64,000 bases of DNA, taken from Brevundimonas sp. EYE_349 (GTDB lineage Bacteria; Pseudomonadota; Alphaproteobacteria; Caulobacterales; Caulobacteraceae). The stretch lies in the NCBI RefSeq assembly GCF_023147505.1, contig NZ_JAHXPB010000002.1:124001-188000 (forward strand). Direction: 5' to 3'. Position numbers and translations under genes: made by a program. Below are positions 18,057 through 27,328 of this stretch, one piece after another; the first letter of the stretch is position 1, and the number at the start of each line of letters is the position of its first letter. The notes under the pieces are model-generated. The model had not been told where the DNA came from and made no database searches. It saw only the letters and a list, made by a program, of their open reading frames with translations.

Positions 18057-18835
18057 TCCCGTACGCCGCGCCGATGTTCGACCTCGGCGGCCGCGTGGCG
18101 CTGGTCACCGGGGGATCGCGTGGTCTGGGCCTGCAGATCGCCGCCGCTCTCGGAGAATATGGCGCACGCATCGCCCTGGCCGCTCGCAATGTCGAGGAAC
18201 TGGACAGCGCCGTCTCCCTGCTGGCCGAGCGCGGCGTCGACGCTGTCGCCCTTCCGACAGACCTCAGTTCCGCCAAGGCCGCCGCCGACCTGCCCAACCG
18301 GGTGGTGGGCGCCCTTGGCCGGTTGGACATCCTGGTCAATAACGCGGGCGCCGCCTGGGGCGCGCCGGCCGAAACCTATCCGGTCGAAGGCTGGAACAAG
18401 GTCATCGATCTTGGCCTGACCGGCCTGTTCCTGCTGACGCAAGCCGCCGCATCCGCCTGTTTCCTGCCGCAGGGCCGTGGCGTCGTTCTCAATGTCGCCT
18501 CCATCGAAGGTCTGCGCGGTCATCACCACAGCCGCATGGGCACGATCGCCTACAACACAGCCAAGGGCGGCGTGATCAACATGACCCGCGCCCTGGCGGC
18601 CGAGTGGGGTCCACGCGGCATCCGCGTCAACGCCATCGCGCCGGGCTTCTTTCCTTCCCGAATGTCGGCCGGCACGGTGTCGCGGCACGAGGCAGAAATG
18701 ATCGACGAGACGCCCGTGGGCCGACTAGGCGGCCCCGGCGACCTGATGGGCGCGGCGCTGCTGCTGACCTCCGACGCCGGCGCGCACATCACGGGCCAGA
18801 TCCTCGCCGTGGATGGCGGCGCCACGGCCATCTGA
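18053..18835 (+). CDS. SDR family oxidoreductase
   Basis: A 260-residue classical SDR: TGGSRGLGLQ at residues 18-27, NNAG in the 90s, catalytic serine in NVASIEG, and YNTAKGG with the Y-x-x-x-K pair. The C-terminal ITGQILAVDGG is typical of FabG/gluconate-dehydrogenase-like members. Translation is coupled to the SDR upstream by ATGA overlap. Two adjacent SDRs suggest successive oxidation steps, or one acting on a CoA ester and one on a free alcohol; the sequence does not decide. Confidence 0.9.
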   Translation: MIPYAAPMFDLGGRVALVTGGSRGLGLQIAAALGEYGARIALAARNVEELDSAVSLLAERGVDAVALPTDLSSAKAAADLPNRVVGALGRLDILVNNAGAAWGAPAETYPVEGWNKVIDLGLTGLFLLTQAAASACFLPQGRGVVLNVASIEGLRGHHHSRMGTIAYNTAKGGVINMTRALAAEWGPRGIRVNAIAPGFFPSRMSAGTVSRHEAEMIDETPVGRLGGPGDLMGAALLLTSDAGAHITGQILAVDGGATAI

Positions 18836-18843
18836 GACAGAGC

Positions 18844-19275
18844 ATGACCCAAGCTTTCGAACCCGCCTTCCTGCCGCGTCGTCGGCGCAGCGCGCCTGAT
18901 GTTCGCTTCGCGTCCGGCGCCACCATCGCCGAGTTGTCGGCCCTGACCGGGGCGACGGCTCGCGCCCTGCGCCACTACGAAGACGAAGGCTTGCTGTCGC
19001 CGTACCGATCCAGGGGCGGCACGCGAAGCTTTTCGCCGGAGCAGCGACGACGCGCCCAGATCATTGTTCGGCTGCGCGACCTGGACATGCCCATCTCGGA
19101 GATACGCGCGGTTCTCGACGACCCGGCTGAAGCGAACCACCGCATTCTTCGTTTTCTGGACGCCCAATCGGTCCTGCTCGATCAGCGGCTGTCGGATGTG
19201 CGAAATCTGAAACGGCGGATTGGACGAACGGACGTCGTCTTCGACGACGACTTCCTGACGGGGCCGGTCGCATGA
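18844..19275 (+). CDS. MerR-family transcriptional regulator
   Basis: A 143-residue MerR-type protein. After about 25 flexible residues comes the helix-turn-helix and wing (TIAELSALTGATARALRHYEDEG, split here by its turn), then RSFSPEQRRR, a dimerisation helix and a short C-terminus without the cysteines of metal sensors. It is embedded in the SDR-APH-ACAD operon, starting eight bases after the SDR stop and overlapping the APH-like gene by ATGA. It is therefore likely an autoregulated local sensor of a pathway metabolite. The start at 18844 is the only ATG that keeps the domain intact at normal spacing. Confidence 0.87.
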   Translation: MTQAFEPAFLPRRRRSAPDVRFASGATIAELSALTGATARALRHYEDEGLLSPYRSRGGTRSFSPEQRRRAQIIVRLRDLDMPISEIRAVLDDPAEANHRILRFLDAQSVLLDQRLSDVRNLKRRIGRTDVVFDDDFLTGPVA

Positions 19276-20321
19276 CCGACAGCCTGGGCCCCGTTCGCGC
19301 AGGATTCGAGATCGACACCGGCCGCCTTAGCGACTGGTGCGCCGCCTTCATCGTGGGTTTTCACGGGCCGATCAAACTGACGCAGTTCACCGGCGGCCAA
19401 TCCAATCCTACCTACCGGCTAAGCGCTGGCGAACGACGGTTCGTGCTTCGCCGCAAGCCGCCGGGCCTTCTTCTGAAGGGGGCGCACGACGTGCTGCGCG
19501 AGGCGACGGTGCTGACCGCGTTGCGCCGCCAGGGCTTTCCGGTTCCACAGGTGTTCGGGGTCTGCGAGGACGCCGATGTCATCGGCTCGCCCTTCTATGT
19601 GATGGCTCTGGTCGAGGGCCGCATCTTCTGGGATGCGCGCGCCAGCGCCGCCACGCCCCAGCAGCGCCCGATGCTGTTCAAGGCCATGATCGAGGGACTG
19701 GCTCAACTGCACGGCCTCGACGCCGAAGCGATCGGACTGGGCGGCTATGGTCGACCTGAAGGGTTCGTGCCCCGCCAGATCGCCCGCTGGTCTCAACAGT
19801 ATCTCGCGGACGGCGACGCCGGCCGAAACGACGACATGGATCATCTATTGGACTGGCTGAAGGCGCGACCCGCGCCGGCCGATGAGAGCGCCATCGCCCA
19901 TGGCGACTTCAGGATCGACAATCTGATCTTCGCACCCGACACGCCGCAGCTGACCGCCGTGATCGACTGGGAGCTGTCCACCCTCGGCCACCCCCTGGCT
20001 GATTTCGCCTATCACCTGATGGTCTATCGGATGCCCTCCGCCCTTGGCGGCCTGGCCGACATCGATCTGGCGTCCGAGAATATTCCCAGCGAACAGGCCC
20101 AGGTCGAGGCCTACTGTCGCGCGACCGGCCGCGACGGCATCCCTGACCTCGACTATTTCATCGCCTTCAACCTGTTCCGTTTCGCCGCCATCATTCACGG
20201 CATCCGAGGGCGGGTCGCGCGCGGCAATGCAGTCTCGCCCCAGGCCAAGACGCGCGCGGAGCAGTTTCCAGCCCTCGCCGCGCTGGGCTGGGCCCAGGCG
20301 CGCGCCGCGAACTCACGCTGA
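19272..20321 (+). CDS. APH-family phosphotransferase (ACAD10/11-like kinase domain)
   Basis: A 349-residue aminoglycoside-phosphotransferase-fold protein. The N-terminal lobe carries [12 protein letters not shown], the catalytic loop is HGDFRIDNL, and the metal-binding motif is [17 protein letters not shown]. This set is typical of the kinase domain fused to acyl-CoA dehydrogenase in animal ACAD10/ACAD11. There the kinase phosphorylates 4-hydroxyacyl-CoA before dehydrogenation-elimination. Here kinase and dehydrogenase are separate adjacent genes, which supports a shared reaction on a hydroxyacyl-CoA. It overlaps the MerR gene by four bases. Confidence 0.88.
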   Translation: MTDSLGPVRAGFEIDTGRLSDWCAAFIVGFHGPIKLTQFTGGQSNPTYRLSAGERRFVLRRKPPGLLLKGAHDVLREATVLTALRRQGFPVPQVFGVCEDADVIGSPFYVMALVEGRIFWDARASAATPQQRPMLFKAMIEGLAQLHGLDAEAIGLGGYGRPEGFVPRQIARWSQQYLADGDAGRNDDMDHLLDWLKARPAPADESAIAHGDFRIDNLIFAPDTPQLTAVIDWELSTLGHPLADFAYHLMVYRMPSALGGLADIDLASENIPSEQAQVEAYCRATGRDGIPDLDYFIAFNLFRFAAIIHGIRGRVARGNAVSPQAKTRAEQFPALAALGWAQARAANSR

Positions 20322-20338
20322 CACGACAGGATCGAACC

Positions 20339-21643
20339 ATGGATCTCGGCCCAACTCCACGCGGTCTCGACCTCGCCGCGCGTCTGACGGCCTTCATGGC
20401 CGAGCATATCTATCCCAACGAGCGGCGCTATTATCTCGAGGCCGAGCGGCTGGGGCCGTGGGCGGTCTATCCGGTTGTCGAGGCGTTGAAGCCCCTGGCG
20501 CGTCAGGCTGGCCTGTGGAACCTCTGGCGACCGGCGTCGGAAGTCGAAGACGGGCTGACCAACCTGGACTATGCGCCGCTGTGCGAAATCATGGGCCGGT
20601 CCCTCTTCGCGCCCGAGGTCTTCAACTCGTCGGCGCCGGACACCGGCAATATGGAAACCCTGCTGCGCTACGGAACCGAGGCGCAGAAGGCGCAATGGCT
20701 GGAGCCGCTGCAGGCCGGGGACATCCGATCCGCCTTTGCAATGACCGAGGCGGAAACGGCCTCGTCCGACGCATCCAACATCTCCAGCACCATTCTGGCC
20801 GACGGAGACGGCTACGTCGTCAACGGACGCAAATGGTACACGACCGGCGCGACCGACCCCCGCTGCCGAATTCTGATCGTCATGGGCAAGAGCCGACCGG
20901 ACGACCCCGATCCCTATCGCCGCCAATCCATGATCCTGGTCCCAAAGGATACGCCCGGCGTCCGCGTCGTTCGCGCCCTGCCGGTGCTCGGCTTCTACGG
21001 CGTGCCCGACCGCGCCGCCGAAGTAATCTTCGACCAGGTTCGAGTTCCTGCCTCTAATATCCTGTTGGGAGAAGGTCGAGGGTTCGAGATCGCCCAGGGT
21101 CGGCTGGGGCCTGGCCGCATCCATCACTGCATGCGGCTGATCGGTCTTGCCGAACGCGTGCTGGAACGACTGTGCCGCCGCGCCGAGACGCGCAGTCCGT
21201 TCGGTCGACCGCTGTCCGAACAGACCGTCACCCTGGAGCGCATCGCCCAGTCCCGGGTGATGATCGAACAGGCCCGCCTTCTCACCCTCAAGGCCGCCTG
21301 GATGATCGACCGGCACGGCGCCAAGACCGCCCGTGCCGAGATCGCCATGATCAAGGTCGCTGCACCCGCCATGGCGCAACAGATCGTGGACTGGGCCATG
21401 CAGGTGTTCGGCGGAGGCGGCACCGGCAACGACCACTTCCTGGCGGCCGCCTTCGCCAATGCCCGTCTGCTCCGTCTGGCTGACGGCCCGGACGAGGTTC
21501 ACCGCAACCAGATCGCCCGCTTCGAGCTGAAGCGCCACCGCGACGCCGACCCTCGGCTCACCGGCGGGGATGCGGATGTTGTGCCGCTCGAAACTGCGGC
21601 GCAGATCGCAAACGACGGACTTTGGCCCCCGCCGACCGCCTAG
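20339..21643 (+). CDS. Acyl-CoA dehydrogenase (ACAD10/11-like)
   Basis: A 434-residue acyl-CoA dehydrogenase. It has the [15 protein letters not shown] flavin-contact segment, a [19 protein letters not shown] helix and the C-terminal [13 protein letters not shown] then [16 protein letters not shown] stretch, the diagnostic ending of the ACAD10/11 branch. Following directly after the kinase-like gene (17 bases), it likely processes a phosphorylated or hydroxylated acyl-CoA. The stop overlaps the stop of the convergent feruloyl-CoA-synthase-like gene by three bases. Confidence 0.9.
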   Translation: MDLGPTPRGLDLAARLTAFMAEHIYPNERRYYLEAERLGPWAVYPVVEALKPLARQAGLWNLWRPASEVEDGLTNLDYAPLCEIMGRSLFAPEVFNSSAPDTGNMETLLRYGTEAQKAQWLEPLQAGDIRSAFAMTEAETASSDASNISSTILADGDGYVVNGRKWYTTGATDPRCRILIVMGKSRPDDPDPYRRQSMILVPKDTPGVRVVRALPVLGFYGVPDRAAEVIFDQVRVPASNILLGEGRGFEIAQGRLGPGRIHHCMRLIGLAERVLERLCRRAETRSPFGRPLSEQTVTLERIAQSRVMIEQARLLTLKAAWMIDRHGAKTARAEIAMIKVAAPAMAQQIVDWAMQVFGGGGTGNDHFLAAAFANARLLRLADGPDEVHRNQIARFELKRHRDADPRLTGGDADVVPLETAAQIANDGLWPPPTA

Positions 21644-23508
21644 CCGGCGACGATCACCTCGGGGTCGATCCTGTCTGCATAGAGGCGCTCGACCGCGTCG
21701 GCCCGTCGTTTCAGCACGGCGGCGCGGTTGATCGAACCCTTGTCCGAAATCTCGAAATCGGCGCTGCTGGGCGGCTCGCTCAGGATGATCAGCGCTGCGA
21801 CACGGCGGCTCTGTTGCGGATCGCGCTGGTTATATGCGCTCAACCCGTCAGTCAGCGCCGCGATCACGGCGGGATGACGTGCGGCGGCGTCAGCGGACAG
21901 ATCGCCGCCTGTCAGCGCGCGAACACCCTCCGGCGCCAACCAGACCAGCACGCCCAGCCGGTCCCGCCCATCGCCGCACACCACCAGATCGCGCAGCAGG
22001 CCGGGACAGGCCGCCAAAAGGGAATCGCGAATCTGTCCGGCCTGAACGAAGGTGCCGTTGCCCATCTTGAACTGTTCCGCACGCCGGCCGGCGAAGAACA
22101 GCCCCAGTTCCGGTCGTTCACGATCATGGAAGTCCGCCAGATCCTCCATCTTGAAGTAGCCTTCGTCGTCGAAGGCCGCCGCGCTACGCGCGGGATCGTT
22201 CAGATAGCCAGGGGTCACGCTGGGCCCCTTCACCCGCACCTCATAGGCGCCGTCGCACGGAACCAGCTTCAGCTTCACGCCGGGCGTCGGCAGGCCCATT
22301 CCGACCCGATCGCTGTCCCACCAGGTGTAGCTGACGGCCGACGCCGTCTCGGTCGAGCCATAGCCGGAGACGAAGGCGATCCTCTGGCCGATCGTGGCCA
22401 CCGCGAGCGCCTGGATGCGGTCGTGCAGCACCTGGGGCAAACCCGCGCCGCCAAACAACAGGGCGCGCAACTCACTGAAGAAGGCCGCGCGCAAGCCCTC
22501 GTCCTTTTCCAGGGCGTCCGCCAACATGGCGTAGCCCGTCGGCATGGTGCCGTAGAATGTGGGCGGACAATCCAGCAGGTTCTTCAACGTCTCCGAAAAA
22601 CCCGCTGGTGTCGGCCGCCCGTCGTCGATGAACAACGACCCGCCCAGGCTCGACACATTGGTCAGCAGAGACGATCCCGCGATATGGCTCCACGGCAGCC
22701 AGTCCAGCACCCGGCCGTCCCACGCAAAGGCGTCGCCCATCGCCTGAAAGCCCGACGCGGCGTGCGCCGACATCATCGCCTGGGTATGGATCGCCGCCTT
22801 CGGCGTTCCCGTCGAGCCTGACGTGAGCAGATATCGCGCCGGCGCCGTGGGATCCAACGCCTCGATCAGGCGTCGAACACCTTCGACATCCGGCGCGCCC
22901 ATGACCTCGCTTGAGGGAGTCGCACCGGGATGCAGCGACCGATCATCCGGCCCGACCAACCGCATGTCGGGCGTCGCGATCGCCTCGACCGCTGCCGAAT
23001 AATCGGTGCCGCTTTCCGCGAAGATGACGCCTGGGTTCAGCAGGTCCACCACATGCTTCAGCCGATCGAAATCGGGGCCCAACCGCGCGTAATTGGTGCT
23101 GACCGAACAGATCGGGACGCCGGCCGCCATCGCGCCGAACATCCATGCGGCATGCACTGGAGAGTTTTCCGACAGCACCAGCACGGGCCGCCCCTGCGGC
23201 GCATGACGGCGCAGCCACTGAGCAATGGACGAGGCCGCCTTGCGCCCCTCGCCATAGGTCATCACTTCCCACTGTCCCGCCCAAGCCTCGCGACGCGCCA
23301 CCCACGGCGCGTCCGGCTGACGGTCACCCCACCGCCAGAACGTCGCCATCAGATTGGGTTCGTAATCGGTCAGCGACCGGGCGGCTGACAACAGCAGCAC
23401 GCCGTCCTCGCGCCGCTCCAGGTTCAATCCGACGTCTCCGAACCGGACGGGACGGCAGGGGGATCGCTCGGGCAGACGAGTGTCCATGGCGACGGTCTGG
23501 ACTGTCAT
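21640..23508 (-). CDS. Feruloyl-CoA synthase-like AMP ligase
   Basis: A 622-residue adenylating ligase, the long form typical of bacterial feruloyl-CoA synthases and related aromatic-acid ligases. Signatures are [17 protein letters not shown], the characteristic [12 protein letters not shown] segment, SGYGSTETA and the distal [16 protein letters not shown] hinge. It converts a phenylpropenoic or similar acid to its CoA ester. Together with the lignostilbene-type oxygenase this hints at a phenylpropanoid or stilbenoid substrate, although no vanillin dehydrogenase or enoyl-CoA hydratase/aldolase is visible in the window. It lies 14 bases downstream of an SDR in the same operon. Confidence 0.85.
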   Translation of the reverse strand: MTVQTVAMDTRLPERSPCRPVRFGDVGLNLERREDGVLLLSAARSLTDYEPNLMATFWRWGDRQPDAPWVARREAWAGQWEVMTYGEGRKAASSIAQWLRRHAPQGRPVLVLSENSPVHAAWMFGAMAAGVPICSVSTNYARLGPDFDRLKHVVDLLNPGVIFAESGTDYSAAVEAIATPDMRLVGPDDRSLHPGATPSSEVMGAPDVEGVRRLIEALDPTAPARYLLTSGSTGTPKAAIHTQAMMSAHAASGFQAMGDAFAWDGRVLDWLPWSHIAGSSLLTNVSSLGGSLFIDDGRPTPAGFSETLKNLLDCPPTFYGTMPTGYAMLADALEKDEGLRAAFFSELRALLFGGAGLPQVLHDRIQALAVATIGQRIAFVSGYGSTETASAVSYTWWDSDRVGMGLPTPGVKLKLVPCDGAYEVRVKGPSVTPGYLNDPARSAAAFDDEGYFKMEDLADFHDRERPELGLFFAGRRAEQFKMGNGTFVQAGQIRDSLLAACPGLLRDLVVCGDGRDRLGVLVWLAPEGVRALTGGDLSADAAARHPAVIAALTDGLSAYNQRDPQQSRRVAALIILSEPPSSADFEISDKGSINRAAVLKRRADAVERLYADRIDPEVIVAG

Positions 23509-23522
23509 TTGTTCCTGCCCCT

Positions 23523-24431
23523 TCAGCCGCCGTGCGCCTTCTGGGCCTTGGTCAGTTCGATCATGCCCTGGGCGGCGCCCATGTCCGGCACGATCTCGCC
23601 GGCGCGGTCCGAGATGGCGTCAAAGCGGGCGGCGATCTGTTCGGGCGCGTCGTCGCCGGCGATGAAGTCGCCTTGGGTCAGCGTGACATAGGCGCGCTCG
23701 AACCCGCCGGCGCCGGCGGCCAGGATGGCGCGGCTGGGGGCGTCGCGGCTGACCAGATACAAAAGGCCAGGCGTCACCAGGGCCGGAGCGAGGGCCTCCA
23801 GCGGCAGGGCCGCGCCCAGGTCCTCGGTCATGCGGGTGTGGGCGGTCGGCGCCAGGCAGTTGACGCGGATGTCGTTCTTGGCCCCCTCGATGGATAATGT
23901 CTGCATCAGCCCGACCAGCGCCATCTTGGCAGCGCCATAGTTCGATTGCCCGAAGTTGCCGTACAGGCCCGAGGACGAGGTGGTCATCACGATCCGGCCA
24001 TAGTTCTGACCCCGCATGATCTCCCACACCGCCTTGGTGCAGTTGACCGCCCCCATCAGGTGAACGTCGACGACGAAGCGGAAATCCTCCAGCTCCATCT
24101 TGGCGAAGGACTTGTCGCGCAGGACGCCGGCGTTGTTCACCAGGATGTCGATCCGACCCCATTTGGCCATGATCTGATTGACCATGGCTTGGACCGCCGC
24201 GGCGTCGGTGACGGAGGCCGCATTGGTCATGGCCTCGCCGCCCGCCGCCTCGATCTCGGCCACCACGGTCTCGGCCGCCGTCGCCGATCCGCCCGAGCCG
24301 TCGCGCGCCCCGCCCAGGTCGTTGACCACCACCTTGGCCCCGCGCGCCGCCAGCGCCAGGGCGTGCTCGCGCCCCAGACCGCCGCCGGCCCCCGTCACGA
24401 TCGCCACCTGTCCATCGAACCGCATCGTCAT
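23523..24431 (-). CDS. (R)-3-hydroxyacyl-CoA dehydrogenase-like SDR (MFE-2 type)
   Basis: A 302-residue SDR related to the dehydrogenase domain of peroxisomal multifunctional enzyme type 2. TGAGGGLGREHALA starts the cofactor site, VVNDLGGARDGSG is the diagnostic loop of that branch, then NNAGVLRDKSF, an SSSGLYGNFGQSNYGAAK active site and LAPTAHTRMTE. It would oxidise a 3-hydroxyacyl-CoA to the 3-ketoacyl-CoA, feeding the thiolase. The start at 24431 follows a GGAAGG ribosome site; a GTG eleven codons upstream is less likely. It leads the operon with the feruloyl-CoA-synthase-like gene. Confidence 0.9.
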   Translation of the reverse strand: MTMRFDGQVAIVTGAGGGLGREHALALAARGAKVVVNDLGGARDGSGGSATAAETVVAEIEAAGGEAMTNAASVTDAAAVQAMVNQIMAKWGRIDILVNNAGVLRDKSFAKMELEDFRFVVDVHLMGAVNCTKAVWEIMRGQNYGRIVMTTSSSGLYGNFGQSNYGAAKMALVGLMQTLSIEGAKNDIRVNCLAPTAHTRMTEDLGAALPLEALAPALVTPGLLYLVSRDAPSRAILAAGAGGFERAYVTLTQGDFIAGDDAPEQIAARFDAISDRAGEIVPDMGAAQGMIELTKAQKAHGG

Positions 24432-24474
24432 AATCGCCTTCCGATCAGCCACAACTAAAGTCACTGCATGAGTT

Positions 24475-24487
24475 TCGTTAGAAGACC
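24475..24487 (+). promoter_or_regulatory. TTAGAA-type promoter motif, copy 4
   Basis: TCGTTAGAAGACC lies 44 bases upstream of the SDR start, in the promoter region of the SDR/feruloyl-CoA-synthase-like operon. It is the last copy of the motif and marks the right edge of the catabolic cluster. Confidence 0.4.
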
Positions 24488-24525
24488 AATATACATTTTT
24501 CTGCTCCCGTCACTGCCCTACGAGC

Positions 24526-25416
24526 CTACCCCGGCGTGCTGGAGCGAGGCGACCAACTACCCGCAGTGCAGCTTCTGAAAATGCCGCTTATCCGATCCGG
24601 TCGGCGACGTGGCGCGCTCGGTCTGGCCGATTCCAACCAAGCCCGGCCAGATCGTTGCTTGAGCACGACAGGCACGTTGAGCGTGATCGAACCATCCGCC
24701 GCGACGGGAGGCAGTGGAGAGACGGCGCGCGCGGCGGCTTCGATCGTCAGGCAGATGGCGACCCGCTCGGCATGGACCTGCACTCGGGTGACCAGCGGAC
24801 GCAACTCCGTCCAGGGTGCGGTCGGCTGACCGATAAGATCGCGCAGGGTTTCGGCGACCAGTTTTTCAACCGGCGCGGCGGCGATCCGGTGCAGCCCACC
24901 CGGCGGCAGGTCTGAGCGTCTAGCACCCTGCTGGGTGGAGGCGGTGACATAGTAGCGCCAGCGGCCGTCGCCCCGGCTGGCGGTGACGGGGCTCATCGGA
25001 GCGCCATGCGCATCGCTGATCAACCCGGTCAGCACGGCCGGCGATCGTCTTGCACGGGCCTGTCTCGGAACGACCTGCTTCGCCAGCGCCGCCTGCACGG
25101 CCTCAAACAGGGGGCGATCCAGGATCGGCGGATGCAGGCCGGGCCAAACTCGATCGCCGTGAACGATCTCGCCGACGTAGAGCCGATTGCGCAGCAGGTG
25201 AAAGACCGCGCCCCGGCTGAAGGGCCGACGGTCCATGTTGCCGCCGGAGAAGCCGCCGTCGTCATAGCGGTTCGGCAGCTCTAGCCAGCCCTCGCCCTTC
25301 TGCGAGGCCACGTAGGCCGAGCAGGCCTCGCGCTGGGCGTCCAGGGAGTTGAAGTCCTGCTCCAGACCCTCCTCGGTGCTCTTGCGTGTGTAAATGGCGC
25401 AGCGAGAAGGCTTCAT
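24526..25416 (-). pseudogene. Large serine recombinase with internal deletion
   Basis: The first 64 residues are a normal resolvase N-terminus (YTRKSTEEG with catalytic S13, then SLDAQREAC and [13 protein letters not shown]). The reading frame then jumps to [19 protein letters not shown], which in intact homologues lies about 180 residues later in the recombinase domain. The rest of the resolvase catalytic domain and the DNA-binding start are missing, although the frame stays open. The zinc-ribbon-side region continues to [15 protein letters not shown] and then loses similarity. It is an inactive relic of a recombinase that once mobilised DNA at this site. Confidence 0.75.
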
Positions 25417-25634
25417 CAGCCCGGCCTCAGGCCGAAGAACTTGGGACCGTTCCAGCGCGCGCCCGTGATCTCGAAGGCGATCGGCGAAAGGCTCTTGAAC
25501 CGGCGGCCGTTCCAGAGATAGCCGCCATCGACCACCTCCACCTCATGACGCTGGCCGCGCCACTCGCGGACGATCCGGCCGCCGCGCTCCAGCCCCTCGC
25601 CCACGCGGCCCTGGCCCCGAAGGCGTCGTCTGAG
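25416..25634 (-). pseudogene. DUF2924 protein, C-terminal fragment
   Basis: About 70 codons matching the end of DUF2924 proteins ([41 protein letters not shown]). These are small proteins almost always encoded directly upstream of this type of serine recombinase. The N-terminal half is replaced by unrelated sequence, and the frame upstream overlaps a plus-strand recombinase remnant. The stop shares a base with the recombinase start at 25416. No function is likely to remain. Confidence 0.65.
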
Positions 25635-25668
25635 GCCCGGTTCGATGCCGCCATTCGCATGGGTCTGA

Positions 25669-25956
25669 AGCCGCCAGGCCACTCTGATCGCGGCTCTCCG
25701 CCGCGCCCACGCGGAACTCGCAAAGGCCGGGGTCAACGCGGCGGCGCCCAACGCAACATCCTGGCGTGACGTCGTCGGCATCAACGACAGCTATTTGCGA
25801 CGGCTGGTCCCCCTCGCCTTCCTGGCTCCCGACATTCAGGCGGCGATCATGGACGGCCGCCAGCCGGTCGGACTGACGCTGCAGTCCCTGCGGGATCGGG
25901 AAATCCCTATGTCCTGGGCCGACCAGCGGGAGCAGCTGGGCTTCCATTTGGATTGA
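25669..25956 (+). pseudogene. C-terminal remnant of a second serine recombinase
   Basis: A plus-strand frame with no start codon, opening after a stop at 25666-25668 and ending with TGA at 25954-25956. It reads ATLIAALRRAHAEL, then INDSYLRRLVPLAFLAPDI, MDGRQPVGLTLQSL and MSWADQREQLGFHLD. This is the usual end of large serine recombinases of the family, with a helix-turn-helix followed by LAPDI-x-x-A-I-x-x-GRQP and W-x-x-QR-x-x-LGF. It has the opposite orientation to the relic at 24526-25416, so at least two recombinases or an inversion contributed to this scar. Confidence 0.65.
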
Positions 25957-26542
25957 CGGCCTAACGACCGTCCTGATGAAGCGCCAAACAGGGCCTGTTC
26001 GGCGGGCAAACAGGCCCTAATCCATATCAAGTAACAGGGCCTGTTCTGGACCTGTTCTTTTAGCGGCGCTGGGCCCAATGAAGAGCGAAAAAACCGCTTG
26101 TTGTCCGTGACATGACTGTCCTAGCGCGCAAGTCGGCTGCGGCTCGAACGCGCGACAAATCTACATAACAGGTGAAACAGGCTTCCGCGACGAAACCGGG
26201 TGCGGCCAAAAGCGCGCAGAGACACGCATCGCCAAGCCGTCGCGAAACGCGTGGAACGCCCGGAAAACCGCCCGTGGCGGTTCACGATGGGTAGGAAAAT
26301 ACGCCAGCTTTCGCGAGCTTAGAGGTCGGTACGCAGAGCAAGAGGAGTTGCTGGAGAGCGTGGCGGGCCGCGCCCGACGATGATGAGCACTACATCTACG
26401 CTATAGCCCTCTAATGCCGCACTGCGCCCATTTCAATTGCCGCGACCATCGCGTCACTGGCCTTGGAGATGCCTCTCATCTGATAGGCCTTCCAAGTTTT
26501 CGATGGTTGCGAGAGGCTGCTCCTTCGCCTTTCAGAGCATCC
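25957..26542. other. Non-coding scar with AACAGG repeats
   Basis: 586 bases without a credible gene. The left part (25,986-26,057) holds several copies of an AACAGGGCCTGTT-like unit: AGGGCCTGTT at 25990-25999 pairs with AACAGGCCCT at 26009-26018, and AGGGCCTGTT recurs at 26036-26045. Further AACAGG words occur near 26,166-26,180. Such repeats often trail this class of recombinase genes. The remainder shows no RNA gene or clear promoter until 26543. Confidence 0.5.
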
Positions 26543-26570
26543 TTGAAAAATTGTGCCGTGCGGCTATATT
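26543..26570 (+). promoter_or_regulatory. Promoter of the VapBC-like operon
   Basis: TTGAAA (26543-26548) and TATATT (26565-26570) are separated by 16 bases, close to the sigma-70 consensus and unusual in this GC-rich window. ATATT and AATAT arms flank six bases just at and after the -10 box, a plausible autoregulatory operator. The antitoxin start follows an AGGAGG ribosome site 12 bases upstream of its ATG. Confidence 0.6.
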
Positions 26571-26594
26571 ACTGGAAATATCTAGGAGGTAGCC

Positions 26595-26894
26595 ATGGGC
26601 AGCTCGCAAAAACGTGCCATTCAAAACTATCGATCTCGCTTGAGCGAGCGCGGCTTGGCGCGCTTTGAGGTACTGGCGCGAGATGCCGATCGCGACCTTA
26701 TCCGGTCCTTGGCCCGTCGCCTTGCGGAAGACGGCCCAGAGGCGTCGCGTCTCCGCGCGGCAGTGAGCCAGACCATCGGCGGCGAGCCGCCGAAGAAGGG
26801 GGGAATTCTGGCTGCGCTACGACGCTCCCCTCTCGTGGGCGCTGACCTTGATCTCGTCCGGGTCCGCGAAGAAGGGCGAGACGTCGAAATCTGA
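26595..26894 (+). CDS. Putative antitoxin of a VapBC-like pair
   Basis: A 99-residue basic protein encoded immediately before a PIN-domain toxin, with TGATG start/stop overlap, the usual layout of type II toxin-antitoxin operons. The N-terminal part (NYRSRLSERGLARFEVLARDAD) has the strand-helix look of a ribbon-helix-helix domain, and the C-terminal part (KKGGILAALRRSPLVG, then DLDLVR) looks like the extended segment that enters the toxin groove. It has a strong AGGAGG ribosome site. It probably represses its own promoter. Assignment rests on context and composition more than on a diagnostic motif. Confidence 0.75.
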   Translation: MGSSQKRAIQNYRSRLSERGLARFEVLARDADRDLIRSLARRLAEDGPEASRLRAAVSQTIGGEPPKKGGILAALRRSPLVGADLDLVRVREEGRDVEI

Positions 26895-27328
26895 TGCGCT
26901 ACCTGCTCGACACCAACATCATCAGCGACATCGCGAAACCGGCCCCGTCGGAGTCCTTGCTCGCATGGATGGGGGAGCAAAACGACGAAGACCTTTTCAT
27001 CGCCTCGCTGACCATCGCCGAAATCCGTCGAGGTGTTCTGGAGAAGCCGGCCGGCAAACGCCGCGATCAGCTTGAGGCATGGTTCTCAGGGCCAGAGGGT
27101 CCACAGGCACTTTTCGTCGGCCGCATACTCCCCTTCGACGAAAACGCCGGCCTGATCTGGGCGCGCCTGATGGCCGAGGGGAAATCGCAGGGTCGGCCCC
27201 GCAGCGCGCTCGACACGATCATCGCCGCCGTCGCCGAGGCTCACGGATGCACCGTCGTCACCGATAACGAGAAAGACTTTGCCGGCGTCACGATCATCAA
27301 CCCGTTGCGCGCATCGGGGCGCCTATGA
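26894..27328 (+). CDS. vapC: PIN-domain ribonuclease toxin (VapC/FitB-like)
   Basis: A 144-residue PIN-domain protein. The metal-binding acidic residues are all present: D6 in LLDTN, E43 in IAEIRRG, D107 in ALDTIIAA and D124 in VVTDNEKDF. VapC toxins cleave tRNA or rRNA sites when released from their antitoxin. It overlaps the antitoxin start/stop and, unusually, also overlaps the next gene, an HNH-ATPase, by ATGA, so it is transcribed and translated together with four further genes. Confidence 0.92.
   Translation: MRYLLDTNIISDIAKPAPSESLLAWMGEQNDEDLFIASLTIAEIRRGVLEKPAGKRRDQLEAWFSGPEGPQALFVGRILPFDENAGLIWARLMAEGKSQGRPRSALDTIIAAVAEAHGCTVVTDNEKDFAGVTIINPLRASGRL

Noticed and set aside
20195..21538. 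A minus-strand open frame opposite the ACAD10/11-like gene
   Set aside because: Antisense shadow without recognisable motif.
26414..26668. An 84-codon frame before the antitoxin
   Set aside because: It runs through the VapBC-like promoter and its ribosome site in another frame; composition is not gene-like.
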